From JAWKTT01 sp041398965 (GTDB lineage Bacteria > Planctomycetota > Planctomycetia > Planctomycetales > Planctomycetaceae): DNA of 24,394 bases. Shown in pieces: positions 1-6,515 of this stretch. The stretch covers positions 1-24,394 of the forward strand of contig JAWKTT010000052.1 in NCBI GenBank assembly GCA_041398965.1, written 5' to 3'. The notes beneath the pieces are model-generated. The model worked only from the letters and a program-made list of their open reading frames with translations, searched no databases and was not told where the DNA came from. The translations under genes and the position numbers were made by a program. The number at the start of each line of letters is the position of its first letter. Within the stretch, counting starts at the first letter, position 1.

Positions 1-114
1 GTCGAAGAAATAATAGCCCAACTCCCCGCTCCTGGCGGGGCGGACGAACATCTTGTGTTGGAAGATGTCTACTGGGCGATCCTGAGTAGCCGAGAGTTCG
101 TGTTTAATCACTAG
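1..114 (+). CDS. C-terminal end of a DUF1549/DUF1553 (planctomycete cytochrome-type) protein, 5' cut by window
   Basis: Reading from base 1 in frame 1 gives 37 residues and a TAG stop at 112-114. The end reads D-V-Y-W-A-I-L-S-S-R-E-F-V-F-N-H. This closely matches the conserved C-terminus of the large planctomycete proteins with DUF1549 and DUF1553 domains, whose usual ending is W-A-L-L-N-S-x-E-F-x-F-N-H. Full-length members are secreted proteins, often with an N-terminal cytochrome c-like heme domain, and usually sit beside a DUF1501 gene; that part lies outside the window. Their biochemical role is not established. The family call rests on this terminal motif only, but the motif is distinctive. 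Confidence 0.82.
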   Translation, partial: VEEIIAQLPAPGGADEHLVLEDVYWAILSSREFVFNH

Positions 115-133
115 ATGCTGACCCAATAAACAA

Positions 134-166
134 GTTTAGCCCCACACTTTAGATGTAGGGCTAAAC
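134..166. repeat. 33-nt inverted repeat, copy 1
   Basis: GTTTAGCCC (134-142) pairs perfectly with GGGCTAAAC (158-166) around a 15-nt loop. It lies 19 nt after the DUF1553 stop and 25 nt beyond the stop of the convergent gene at 192, so it could end transcription from both sides. No U-run follows the stem on the plus strand, so it is not a canonical intrinsic terminator. A second element of exactly the same length and nearly the same arms lies at 10972-11004. Confidence 0.6.
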
Positions 167-191
167 GGTCGACGGTGACAAAAGTCTGTTG

Positions 192-872
192 TTATGTTGT
201 TGCTGTCTTTCCGGTCGACTCGGCCTTCCGGTTCGGGCTATCGTTGGGGCCGAGTGGTTCGTCCGAGGGGAGGACCTGTGCAACGTCGACCCGGTTGGTG
301 TCTCCGCCGAATGAGACGAGGTAACCCAAGATCTCTTGATAGTGTCCGTAGATTCGCATCGAGTCGAAGCGAGTGATGAAGCGGGTTCGATCTCGGCTGT
401 TCAATCGGGTCCATGCGACGAGAGCACGGTCAATCGCTCCCAGGAGAACGATGGCATGTGTCCCTTTGAGTTTGAGTTGCGACGTCAAGGGGATGTCGGA
501 ATCGCTGCCATCAACGGCGAATGGCAGATCAATGAGTCCGCCGGACTGGTTTTGAATATCGTCGCCGCCGAAAGGGTTCTGGCCGATGTCGATGTTGGCA
601 TTGATGTCGATTGCCTTCTCGATCTTGTTCCCCAGATCGGCGTTGTCTGGGTTGTGTGTGACGCGGCGTCTCCAGCGATCGCAGTGGACGAGATGTTGGA
701 TGAGATGATCGCGGGTCGGGTCATCGAATCCGCCGCGATCAGAGAGTTCATCGTTTGCGATGAGTTCAGATCGCATGGTGAACAACGGGGAGAGGGCCGC
801 CGCAATATGGAGGTTTCGGAGGGTGACGATGGCGCGTCGAAATTGTTCTTTACCTGGGTCGCCAATGGGCAT
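192..872 (-). CDS. uncharacterised 226-aa protein, third gene of a minus-strand cluster
   Basis: I do not recognise this family. A TTG at 893 in the same frame would add seven residues. The ATG at 870-872 is preferred because AGGA (complement of 881-884) sits 8 nt upstream. The protein has no signal peptide or membrane helix and looks soluble. The N-terminal part is basic and helical (MPIGDPGKEQFRRAIV). The middle is rich in Asp and Asn (about residues 70-110). The hydrophobic helical stretch at about 135-190 (KGTHAIVLLGAIDRALVAW and onward) looks like the conserved core. The tail is polar and probably disordered. It follows the peptidase-thioredoxin gene by 84 nt on the same strand, so co-transcription is likely. 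The opposite strand also has a long open frame, which lowers confidence. Confidence 0.6.
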   Translation of the reverse strand: MPIGDPGKEQFRRAIVTLRNLHIAAALSPLFTMRSELIANDELSDRGGFDDPTRDHLIQHLVHCDRWRRRVTHNPDNADLGNKIEKAIDINANIDIGQNPFGGDDIQNQSGGLIDLPFAVDGSDSDIPLTSQLKLKGTHAIVLLGAIDRALVAWTRLNSRDRTRFITRFDSMRIYGHYQEILGYLVSFGGDTNRVDVAQVLPSDEPLGPNDSPNRKAESTGKTATT

Positions 873-880
873 TGTGATGT

Positions 881-884
881 TCCT
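881..884 (-). promoter_or_regulatory. Shine-Dalgarno site deciding the start of the 226-aa gene
   Basis: The minus strand reads AGGA, then 8 nt, then ATG at 872-870. Most genes in this window lack a clear ribosome binding site, so this one argues for the ATG over the upstream TTG at 893. Confidence 0.5.
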
Positions 885-956
885 AATGTGCAAGTTGCGG
901 GGAGGACGGGTCTGTGTCGCCTCACTTAAGAAAAGGTGGGGCGAAACGTTGGGCTG

Positions 957-2702
957 TTATTCTGAACGGGTTGAGAGGGGGGCGACCTCGTCGACTCGTT
1001 GGTTAATGCGGGTTCTTAGGGACTGAATGATGCTGGCCTCTTGAGGATTACTGCTTTGAGCTAATTTCTCGAACTCGTCGTCCAGGAACATTCCTCGCAG
1101 CGCGTCAAGTGCTGCCACACGTCCTTCTGATTGGCGGAGTCGCAAGAGTTCACCAGCCTCATCCAACTCGCGGGGAAAGGGGGCTTGTGAAAACGATGGC
1201 CCTCCAATCTCGACGTCGTCCGGAGTGACGAGGGGCGGACGAGTCGACTTAGTGTTGGGGTGACGTTGTGCGTTCCTGGGGCTTTGACTGATTCGTCGTC
1301 GAAGGCGTCGCCAAAGGAAGCTGATGACGATCCCGCCGATCCCACCAGTGGCGGCAGAACCACCGACGATGCCGAACCATTCGAGAGCGGTCCAGACAGT
1401 CGGCAGCAGAGCAAGCAATCGTGATCCGTTGGAGGGAGACAACGTAGGATTCGGGGGAGGTTTTTGAGGGGGAGACTTTGGGGAGGGGGTCGTTGGTGGG
1501 GTGGGGAGAATTGGCGGAATGGTGGTGGGAGCGGTTGCTGTCGGTGGAGTGATGAAAGATGCGGGGGGGGCGGGGGGCGTCGGAGTGACAGCGGTTTCCG
1601 CAGGAGACTCACGGATGCTGGGGGGCGACGGGGGAGGGGGGGCGAGGGCATCGAGTTGCTGGAGGAGGTCGGTTTGGTTGAGGTAGCCGGTAATTCGCGA
1701 ACCGGCTAAGTCGAAGAGAGGGACGCTCTCGACTCGTTGCTGGCGAGCGAATTCGGGGAAACGATCTGTGTCGATGGCAATGAGTTCATATCGACTTGTG
1801 AGTTGTTGGCGGAATGAGGGATTGTTCTGGAAGTCGGTCCAGAACTTGCGGCAGGGGGGGCACCATTGTGAGGTGTAGATGGTGAGTTTGGGACGTGAGG
1901 AAGGGGAATGGCTGTCCATGTCGGCGACAGCCTTCGGAGCGACCGGCTGTGGCGTATTGGTGGAGAGGAAGGCGGTTCGCCAGTGGGAGATGGTCGACTC
2001 AGGGGATTCGCCGAGGAAGTCTTCCCACTTCTGCGTCGGGGGGCGGGCGTCCTGTTGGAAGGCTAAGAGACGCTGCGGGCCGAGTTTTGCGAGAAGGTAT
2101 TCCGACAGTGAGAATCCGACGGCATACAGTCGATCGAGCTCCGTCGCTGAGGTTGGGTAGTCGGCGTCATCGAGGAACGAACTTGTCACCTCATCATGGA
2201 TGAAGCGGGCGGCTCTTGATCGGTGTTGTTGCTGACTCGCGGTCGACTCCATCAAGACAGCGCACCCTTCATCGAGCCATCGCGTGATAGGACGACGCAC
2301 TAATGTTGCGCGAACCATGTGATCGACTTCGTGCGGGATGACGTCATGCAGGAGTGCTTCGCGGCGTCCGGAGATTTCCATTCTCCATCCGAAAACTTCC
2401 CCCGCGCGGAACTGAAACGAGGTTGCTCCGCCCCCTTGATGGTCGGCAGGGGTCGCGAGGATCGGACAAGGCGTTGACCAAGGGCCGGGGAGTTCGGTGT
2501 CAGTCCAGAACAGGGCAGAGCGGATGCGGCAGGCTTCGGCCTGTTCGGCGAAGTGAGCGGTGCCACAGGTGAAATTCTGAGCGAAGAGGTTCGACAGCGA
2601 ACTGGCGAACAGCAGTAGCGGTGGGAGAATGTTGACCAGGACGAGGCAGCGGCGGCGTTGTCGGTGAGGTACTTCGTTTCGCCCCGGGGGAAGGCTGTTC
2701 AT
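957..2702 (-). CDS. envelope fusion protein: peptidase-MA-like zinc domain + CPPC thioredoxin + Pro-rich linker + membrane helix
   Basis: A 581-aa protein if it starts at the ATG at 2702-2700, which overlaps the upstream stop (ATGA). The open frame extends 89 codons further upstream, but that part is antisense to the YiiX-like gene. A signal peptide or anchor covers about residues 16-41 and ends L-F-A. A gluzincin-like signature follows: HEVDH at 124-128, then W-L-D-E-G with Glu145, as in the peptidase-MA/M1 fold (zinc ligands His124, His128, Glu145; catalytic Glu125). A thioredoxin domain follows at about 272-352 with W-C-P-P-C (Cys281, Cys284) and the cis-Pro motif S-V-P (Pro328). A roughly 70-residue Pro/Thr/Ser linker (354-425) leads to a membrane helix at about 441-463 with an Arg-rich stop-transfer. 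About 120 cytoplasmic, helix-rich residues complete it. Protease and redox domains would face the periplasm. Both activities are inferred from motifs; the combination is unusual. Confidence 0.82.
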   Translation of the reverse strand: MNSLPPGRNEVPHRQRRRCLVLVNILPPLLLFASSLSNLFAQNFTCGTAHFAEQAEACRIRSALFWTDTELPGPWSTPCPILATPADHQGGGATSFQFRAGEVFGWRMEISGRREALLHDVIPHEVDHMVRATLVRRPITRWLDEGCAVLMESTASQQQHRSRAARFIHDEVTSSFLDDADYPTSATELDRLYAVGFSLSEYLLAKLGPQRLLAFQQDARPPTQKWEDFLGESPESTISHWRTAFLSTNTPQPVAPKAVADMDSHSPSSRPKLTIYTSQWCPPCRKFWTDFQNNPSFRQQLTSRYELIAIDTDRFPEFARQQRVESVPLFDLAGSRITGYLNQTDLLQQLDALAPPPPSPPSIRESPAETAVTPTPPAPPASFITPPTATAPTTIPPILPTPPTTPSPKSPPQKPPPNPTLSPSNGSRLLALLPTVWTALEWFGIVGGSAATGGIGGIVISFLWRRLRRRISQSPRNAQRHPNTKSTRPPLVTPDDVEIGGPSFSQAPFPRELDEAGELLRLRQSEGRVAALDALRGMFLDDEFEKLAQSSNPQEASIIQSLRTRINQRVDEVAPLSTRSE

Positions 2703-3433
2703 CGATTGTCTCCGAAACGTCGTTCTGTGAGAGAACTGAGACAGGGGTGCGTGTGATAGGGTTGCGAGGTTGTCGGAAATGGAGCGGCAACCGGCGGAGG
2801 GGTGATCGGCCCAAGGCATGCATAGACGCCAGTGCGAACGAGAGTCCGCAGTAGTCGACCGGGATGGAAGCGACTGGGGTTTTCTCGATTGAGACGGCCC
2901 AGCCGCATAAGCACCGCAGCGATCATTTCGGAGCAGAAGAGTTGGGAGAGGTCTGCTCGGGGGAAACATCGAGTCAGTTGAAAGACGCGGGTGCCGGAGA
3001 GGACGGCTCCGCGAAGGTCATAGTCGATCGCTCGACGGACGAAGCGATCGATGAGAAGTTGTGTCAACAGTCGACGTTCGCGACCGGTGAGCGAGTTGAC
3101 ATCGGCGAGTCGGTAAAGGTCGACTCGTCCGCCGCCATGGGCGTAGTCGGCAATTCGGTCTTCGGGCTGTTGGGCTTGCGAACCAGCGACATGTGTCCCT
3201 CGAATGAGGCAAGGATGTGGACAGAGCGTAGTGGACTCGACCCAGAGCATCCGACCGGGGGGCTGTTGATGGTGTTTGAGGACACGACCGGGGGGATCGC
3301 AGAGGATGGCGACGTGCGAAGGAGCGACCCGAAGTCGCTGCGGGGCGAAGGGAGACGCGGTCCCGTAACTGACGATCCGACTCGTGAGATCGGAGCCGAA
3401 ACAGGCGGCAATGTCACCCGGTTGAAAGAGCAT
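2699..3433 (-). CDS. permuted NlpC/P60 (YiiX/YebB-like) papain-fold protein
   Basis: 244 aa. The N-terminus (F-Q-P-G-D-I) and the order His first, Cys later are typical of the circularly permuted NlpC/P60 proteins of the YiiX type (Pfam PF05708). The candidate catalytic residues are His40 in S-H-V-A-I-L and Cys167 in L-F-C-S-E-M, with Glu66 (W-V-E-S) as a possible third residue. Known relatives are thiol amidases or lipid/peptide-processing enzymes with poorly known substrates. No clear signal peptide is present. The last 40 residues are Pro-rich and look disordered. The stop overlaps the next start (ATGA at 2702-2699), so translation of the peptidase-thioredoxin gene is probably coupled to this one. 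It diverges from the glycosyltransferase at 3586. Cys and His placement supports the family well; the substrate is unknown. Confidence 0.78.
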   Translation of the reverse strand: MLFQPGDIAACFGSDLTSRIVSYGTASPFAPQRLRVAPSHVAILCDPPGRVLKHHQQPPGRMLWVESTTLCPHPCLIRGTHVAGSQAQQPEDRIADYAHGGGRVDLYRLADVNSLTGRERRLLTQLLIDRFVRRAIDYDLRGAVLSGTRVFQLTRCFPRADLSQLFCSEMIAAVLMRLGRLNRENPSRFHPGRLLRTLVRTGVYACLGPITPPPVAAPFPTTSQPYHTHPCLSSLTERRFGDNR

Positions 3434-3585
3434 GGAAGTGAACCGTTGTGAAACAAGGGTAATTTACCTCTGAAGCGACAGGTTGCGCCATGCGGGGTTC
3501 TCACCTTGCAAACGAGGGGCTTTTGGTGTTTCATTCGTTCGCGGACTCATGCTTTTCGTTAAGTTACTAAGTCGTTTGAGCACCT
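3434..3585. promoter_or_regulatory. divergent intergenic region, presumed back-to-back promoters
   Basis: These 152 bp separate the starts of the minus-strand cluster and the plus-strand glycosyltransferase, so promoters in both directions are expected here. I see no convincing -35/-10 pair or operator palindrome. The assignment rests on gene arrangement only. Confidence 0.4.
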
Positions 3586-4698
3586 ATGATTCGTGTGACC
3601 TATTTGATCCCGACGCTTGATCGATCGGGGGCTGAGAAGCAATTGGTCTTGCTGGCGACGGGGTTGCCTCGTGAGGAGTTTGAGGTTTCAGTCATTGCGT
3701 TGACGCGAGGGGGGCCGTATGCCGCAGACTTGGAGGCGGCCGGCATCCCTCTGGCGGTGATCGGCAAACGGTGGAAACTCGATCCCGCGGCGGGACTTCG
3801 GCTACGGAGAGAAATCGACCGTCAACAGCCTGATATTTTGCATAGTTGGCTATTTGCGGCGAATGCTTATGGGCGACTCGTCACCCGGCGACAGGGGGGG
3901 CGTCCGGTCATGGTGGTTTCGGAGCGCTGCGTCGATTCCTGGAAGAGTGGTTGGCAACTACGACTCGATCGAAGGCTGATTCCCCGAACCGATGCCCTCA
4001 TCGGCAATAGTCGTTCCGTGGTCGATTTCTATGGGAAACAAGGGTTTCCGCCCGAGCGAATGTGCGTGATTCCGAATGCGGTCGAGACGCCGCCGATGCC
4101 CAGTGTTTCTCGGGAAGAGTTGTTAGGTCGGTTGTCGCTGTCTAATGATGTTAAACTTATTGGCTATGCAGGTCGACTGGCTGCTCAAAAGCGAGTGGCC
4201 GATTTATTGTGGGGGATGCAATTATTACGTCAGGCCGACTCGCGATCCCATTTGTTGATATTAGGTGATGGCCCGGAACGTGACCGATTAATTGAGCTTT
4301 CGCGGAAGTATGAATGCGAGCGGCATGTTCACTTTATGGGGCATCGCGAGGATGCGGCGTCTCTATTGCATCACTGCGATTTGTTTTGGTTAGGGAGCGA
4401 GTTTGAAGGGATGTCGAACAGCCTGATGGAGGCGATGGCGTGCGGAAAGCCGGTGGTCGTGTCAGACATTCCGCCGAATCGGGAGTTGGTCACCCATGAG
4501 GTCGAGGGGTTCGTGACGGGAATTGGCGATGGGGCCGGTTTTGCACAGTTTAGTCGTCGCCTGATTGATGACGAGGCATTGGCTCAGCGGATGGGAGAAG
4601 CGGGTCGGGATCGGATGGTTCGGGAGTTTTGTTGCGAGCTGGTGATCAAGCGGCATGTGGATCTGTATGAGCGATTCAATCAGAGATCGCGGGAGTGA
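3586..4698 (+). CDS. GT4-family glycosyltransferase (GT-B fold)
   Basis: 370 aa, the usual length for family GT4 retaining glycosyltransferases, which move a sugar from a nucleotide donor to a lipid or saccharide acceptor at the inner membrane. The N-terminal Rossmann half opens with Y-L-I-P-T-L-D-R-S-G-A-E-K-Q, the acceptor-side glycine loop of GT4 enzymes. The C-terminal half has G-Y-A-G-R-L-A-A-Q-K-R (194-203), I-L-G-D-G-P (225-230) and the E-x7-E donor motif E-F-E-G-M-S-N-S-L-M-E with Glu274 and Glu282, followed by C-G-K-P-V-V. No membrane helix is present. Donor and acceptor cannot be read from sequence. It is the only sugar enzyme in the window, so the neighbours do not indicate a pathway. 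The ATG at 3586 is the first in frame; no strong ribosome binding site precedes it. Confidence 0.9.
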   Translation: MIRVTYLIPTLDRSGAEKQLVLLATGLPREEFEVSVIALTRGGPYAADLEAAGIPLAVIGKRWKLDPAAGLRLRREIDRQQPDILHSWLFAANAYGRLVTRRQGGRPVMVVSERCVDSWKSGWQLRLDRRLIPRTDALIGNSRSVVDFYGKQGFPPERMCVIPNAVETPPMPSVSREELLGRLSLSNDVKLIGYAGRLAAQKRVADLLWGMQLLRQADSRSHLLILGDGPERDRLIELSRKYECERHVHFMGHREDAASLLHHCDLFWLGSEFEGMSNSLMEAMACGKPVVVSDIPPNRELVTHEVEGFVTGIGDGAGFAQFSRRLIDDEALAQRMGEAGRDRMVREFCCELVIKRHVDLYERFNQRSRE

Positions 4699-4735
4699 TG
4701 GGGCCGCGGTGACGCGAACCGACGGGATCGGCGGT

Positions 4736-4869
4736 TAACAACCTATGGGGGAACGAAAGTCGGCCTTTCCAGTCTGAGTTGGTGCCGTTTGATGTCTCGG
4801 CAAGAAGCGTACAAGATGCTCTTGTCAGATTGGAAATCTGACCCACGGTCTTTTTTCGACGGGCTGTTA
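4736..4869. mobile_element. short, internally deleted copy of a MITE-like element (copy A)
   Basis: Starts TAACAACCT and ends GGGCTGTTA, degenerate inverted ends of the element described at 11018-11312. Shared blocks with that copy are TTGGTGC(C/T)GTTTGATGTC near the left end, then (C/A)GTAC, then a subterminal hairpin, then a CTGACCCACGG block and a right end (T/C)TTC(G/A)ACGGGCTGTTA. The hairpin is GTCAGATT-GGA-AATCTGAC at 4824-4842. About 160 bp of the interior of the longer copy is missing. No transposase is encoded and no clear target duplication is visible. It lies between the glycosyltransferase and apbE genes. Confidence 0.55.
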
Positions 4870-4950
4870 AGGGACGGTGATGGTGTCGTGATTCGCGATA
4901 TTGTTAATATGTCGATATTAGAGTGTTTGAATGTTAGAATAAATTCGAGG

Positions 4951-4955
4951 GGAGG
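4951..4955 (+). promoter_or_regulatory. Shine-Dalgarno site of the first apbE gene
   Basis: GGAGG inside a longer purine run lies 8 nt before the ATG at 4964. A GTG at 4961 is also in frame, but the spacing favours the ATG. Confidence 0.6.
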
Positions 4956-4963
4956 GGTGGGTG

Positions 4964-6055
4964 ATGTTCTTAATGACTTCGTGTATGCACGCGGCGGGAT
5001 TGGTGCGAGAGGCGATGTTGTGGTTGGGGATATGGCTGGCCTTTGTGTTGGTGAGCGAGGGGAGTCTTCGAGCAGAGGTGGTGGCTTCAGCGGAGGCGTC
5101 TTCGCTGGTGAAGGTGACTCTGGTCGAAGTGCATATGGGGGTGCCGGTGCAGATCACTCTTTATGCGGCGACTGAAGAAGAAGGGGAACGGGTGGCGCGG
5201 CTGGCATTCCGACGGATCGCGGAGCTTGATGCGATGCTCAGTGATTATCAGCCGGAGAGTGAGTTGTCGCGACTCAATGGGACAGCGGGGTCGGCGGAAG
5301 GGGTGCCGGTGAGTGTCGAACTGTTTGATGTCGCGACGCGGGCGGCTGATGTTTCACGGCGATCGGATGGAGCGTTTGATGTGACTGTGGGGCCGGTGGT
5401 GCAGTTGTGGCGAAAGGCACGTCAGTCGAAGGAGTTGCCGACGGAAGCGGTCCGAAAAGAGGCGATCTCCCATGTGGGGTGGAAGAAGATTCAGTTGGAT
5501 TCGTGCAGGTGGACGATTCAGCTTCGCGAGCAGGGGATGCGTCTTGACTTGGGGGGGATCGCCAAGGGGTATATCACCGATGAGGCTTTGAAGGTGCTCA
5601 AAGGGCAGGGAGTCGATCGGGCGTTGGTTAATGCCGGGGGGGACATGGTGCTTGGGGAGGCTCCGCCGGGTCGGAAAGGGTGGACGATTGCGGTCGAGCC
5701 TTTGCTGAAGAAAGGGGCCGACCCAGTGACGTATTTGCAACTGTCGCGAGTTGCGGTCGCGACGTCGGGGGATGCTTATCAGTTTGTGGAGTTCGAGGGG
5801 AAGCGGTACTCGCATCTGGTCGACCCGCAGACCGGATTGGGACTGACAGATCGGAGCAGTGTGACGGTCATCGCAGGAGATGGAGCGACCGCTGACGCAT
5901 ATGCGTCGGCTCTCAGCGTGCTGGGGACCGAGAAGGGGATGCGGCTCATCGAGACGATCGACGGAGCAGCGGCCCTGATCATGACAGTCGAGGAGGGTGC
6001 GGAGAAGCGGGTTGAGTCGAAGCGGTTTGGGGAATACCGTTTGCCGCAGGAATGA
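4964..6055 (+). CDS. apbE: FAD:protein FMN transferase (ApbE family), exported
   Basis: 363 aa from the ATG at 4964. ApbE enzymes use FAD to attach FMN covalently to Thr or Ser of periplasmic or membrane redox proteins, with Mg2+. A signal peptide spans about residues 17-37, ending S-L-R-A. Family motifs appear in order: D-G-A-F-D-V-T-V-G-P (135-144), D-L-G-G-I-A-K-G-Y-I-T-D (195-206), N-A-G-G-D (223-227), A-T-S-G-D-A-Y (266-272), H-L-V-D-P-Q-T-G (284-291), and the metal-binding region A-D-A-Y-A-S-A-L (310-317). All key elements are intact. The short MITE-like copy lies just upstream; the next gene, an RND transporter, starts 460 bp downstream. A paralogue is at 9498. No flavinylated substrate protein is encoded nearby, so the target is unknown. 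Confidence 0.93.
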   Translation: MFLMTSCMHAAGLVREAMLWLGIWLAFVLVSEGSLRAEVVASAEASSLVKVTLVEVHMGVPVQITLYAATEEEGERVARLAFRRIAELDAMLSDYQPESELSRLNGTAGSAEGVPVSVELFDVATRAADVSRRSDGAFDVTVGPVVQLWRKARQSKELPTEAVRKEAISHVGWKKIQLDSCRWTIQLREQGMRLDLGGIAKGYITDEALKVLKGQGVDRALVNAGGDMVLGEAPPGRKGWTIAVEPLLKKGADPVTYLQLSRVAVATSGDAYQFVEFEGKRYSHLVDPQTGLGLTDRSSVTVIAGDGATADAYASALSVLGTEKGMRLIETIDGAAALIMTVEEGAEKRVESKRFGEYRLPQE

Positions 6056-6515
6056 CGAAGTGCCGGATTGGGGGAGCACAGGAGGAAAGTGCGGAGCGAC
6101 CTTTCGGTGCGACCATCGAGTGACGGACAGGGATTTCCGTCCGTGGGTCATTGATGGTGACTGGCATCGCGAGGACGGCAGAATTTGCGGGTTTGGGTCG
6201 AGTTCTCTGGCTGATACAAGACTCCGAGGTGTCTTAGTGTGCGCAGACTGCGCAGTCTTCCTGGGTTTCGATGTTTCACTAACCGGAACGGGCGGAAGAT
6301 TCCGCAGGGAGAATCGGGTCTGAGGGGCGGCGGTCCCCAAGTCGTTGGGGCGCGATCGTCGATCAAACTAGAGATGGTCTCGCGATCTTTCTCGTTGTGA
6401 TGTCGTGTCCTGAGTCGATTCCGATTGGCTCAACTTCTGTTGGCGACAGGGCGACGAGATTACGGTCGGGGGCTATCACGCGACGTCGGATACCGAGTTC
6501 GGCCATCGTGCAGCA
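6056..6515. other. 460-bp non-coding spacer with several hairpins
   Basis: No credible gene on either strand; a long minus-strand frame here continues into the antisense of apbE and is not protein-like. The spacer holds a perfect 14-bp palindrome AGACTGCGCAGTCT (6245-6258), a hairpin GCGGAA-GA-TTCCGC (6293-6306) and a hairpin CCCCAA-GTCG-TTGGGG (6336-6351). Any of these could end apbE transcription or regulate the transporter gene. None is followed by a long T-run. Confidence 0.5.
6245..6258. promoter_or_regulatory. 14-bp perfect palindrome, possible operator
   Basis: AGACTGCGCAGTCT is its own reverse complement and lies roughly midway between apbE and the RND gene. Its size and symmetry fit a dimeric regulator site. 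The role is a guess from symmetry and position. Confidence 0.3.

Noticed and set aside
134..166. Integron attC site
   Set aside because: The arms GTTTAGC/GCTAAAC do not fit the GTTRRRY/RYYYAAC core, the element is too short, and no integrase or cassette array is present.
336..929. Plus-strand open frame of 197 codons opposite the 226-aa gene
   Set aside because: It has no ribosome site and looks like a mirror of the minus-strand frame. The minus-strand gene has an AGGA site and fits the co-directional cluster. Not fully excluded.
2703..2969. An 89-residue upstream extension of the peptidase-thioredoxin protein
   Set aside because: It lies within the YiiX-like gene in another frame. The ATG at 2702, overlapping the upstream stop, is directly followed by a signal-like segment.
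5354..6340. Minus-strand frame of 328 codons opposite apbE
   Set aside because: Arg/Pro/His-rich composition typical of antisense translation in GC-rich DNA; the plus strand has complete ApbE motifs.
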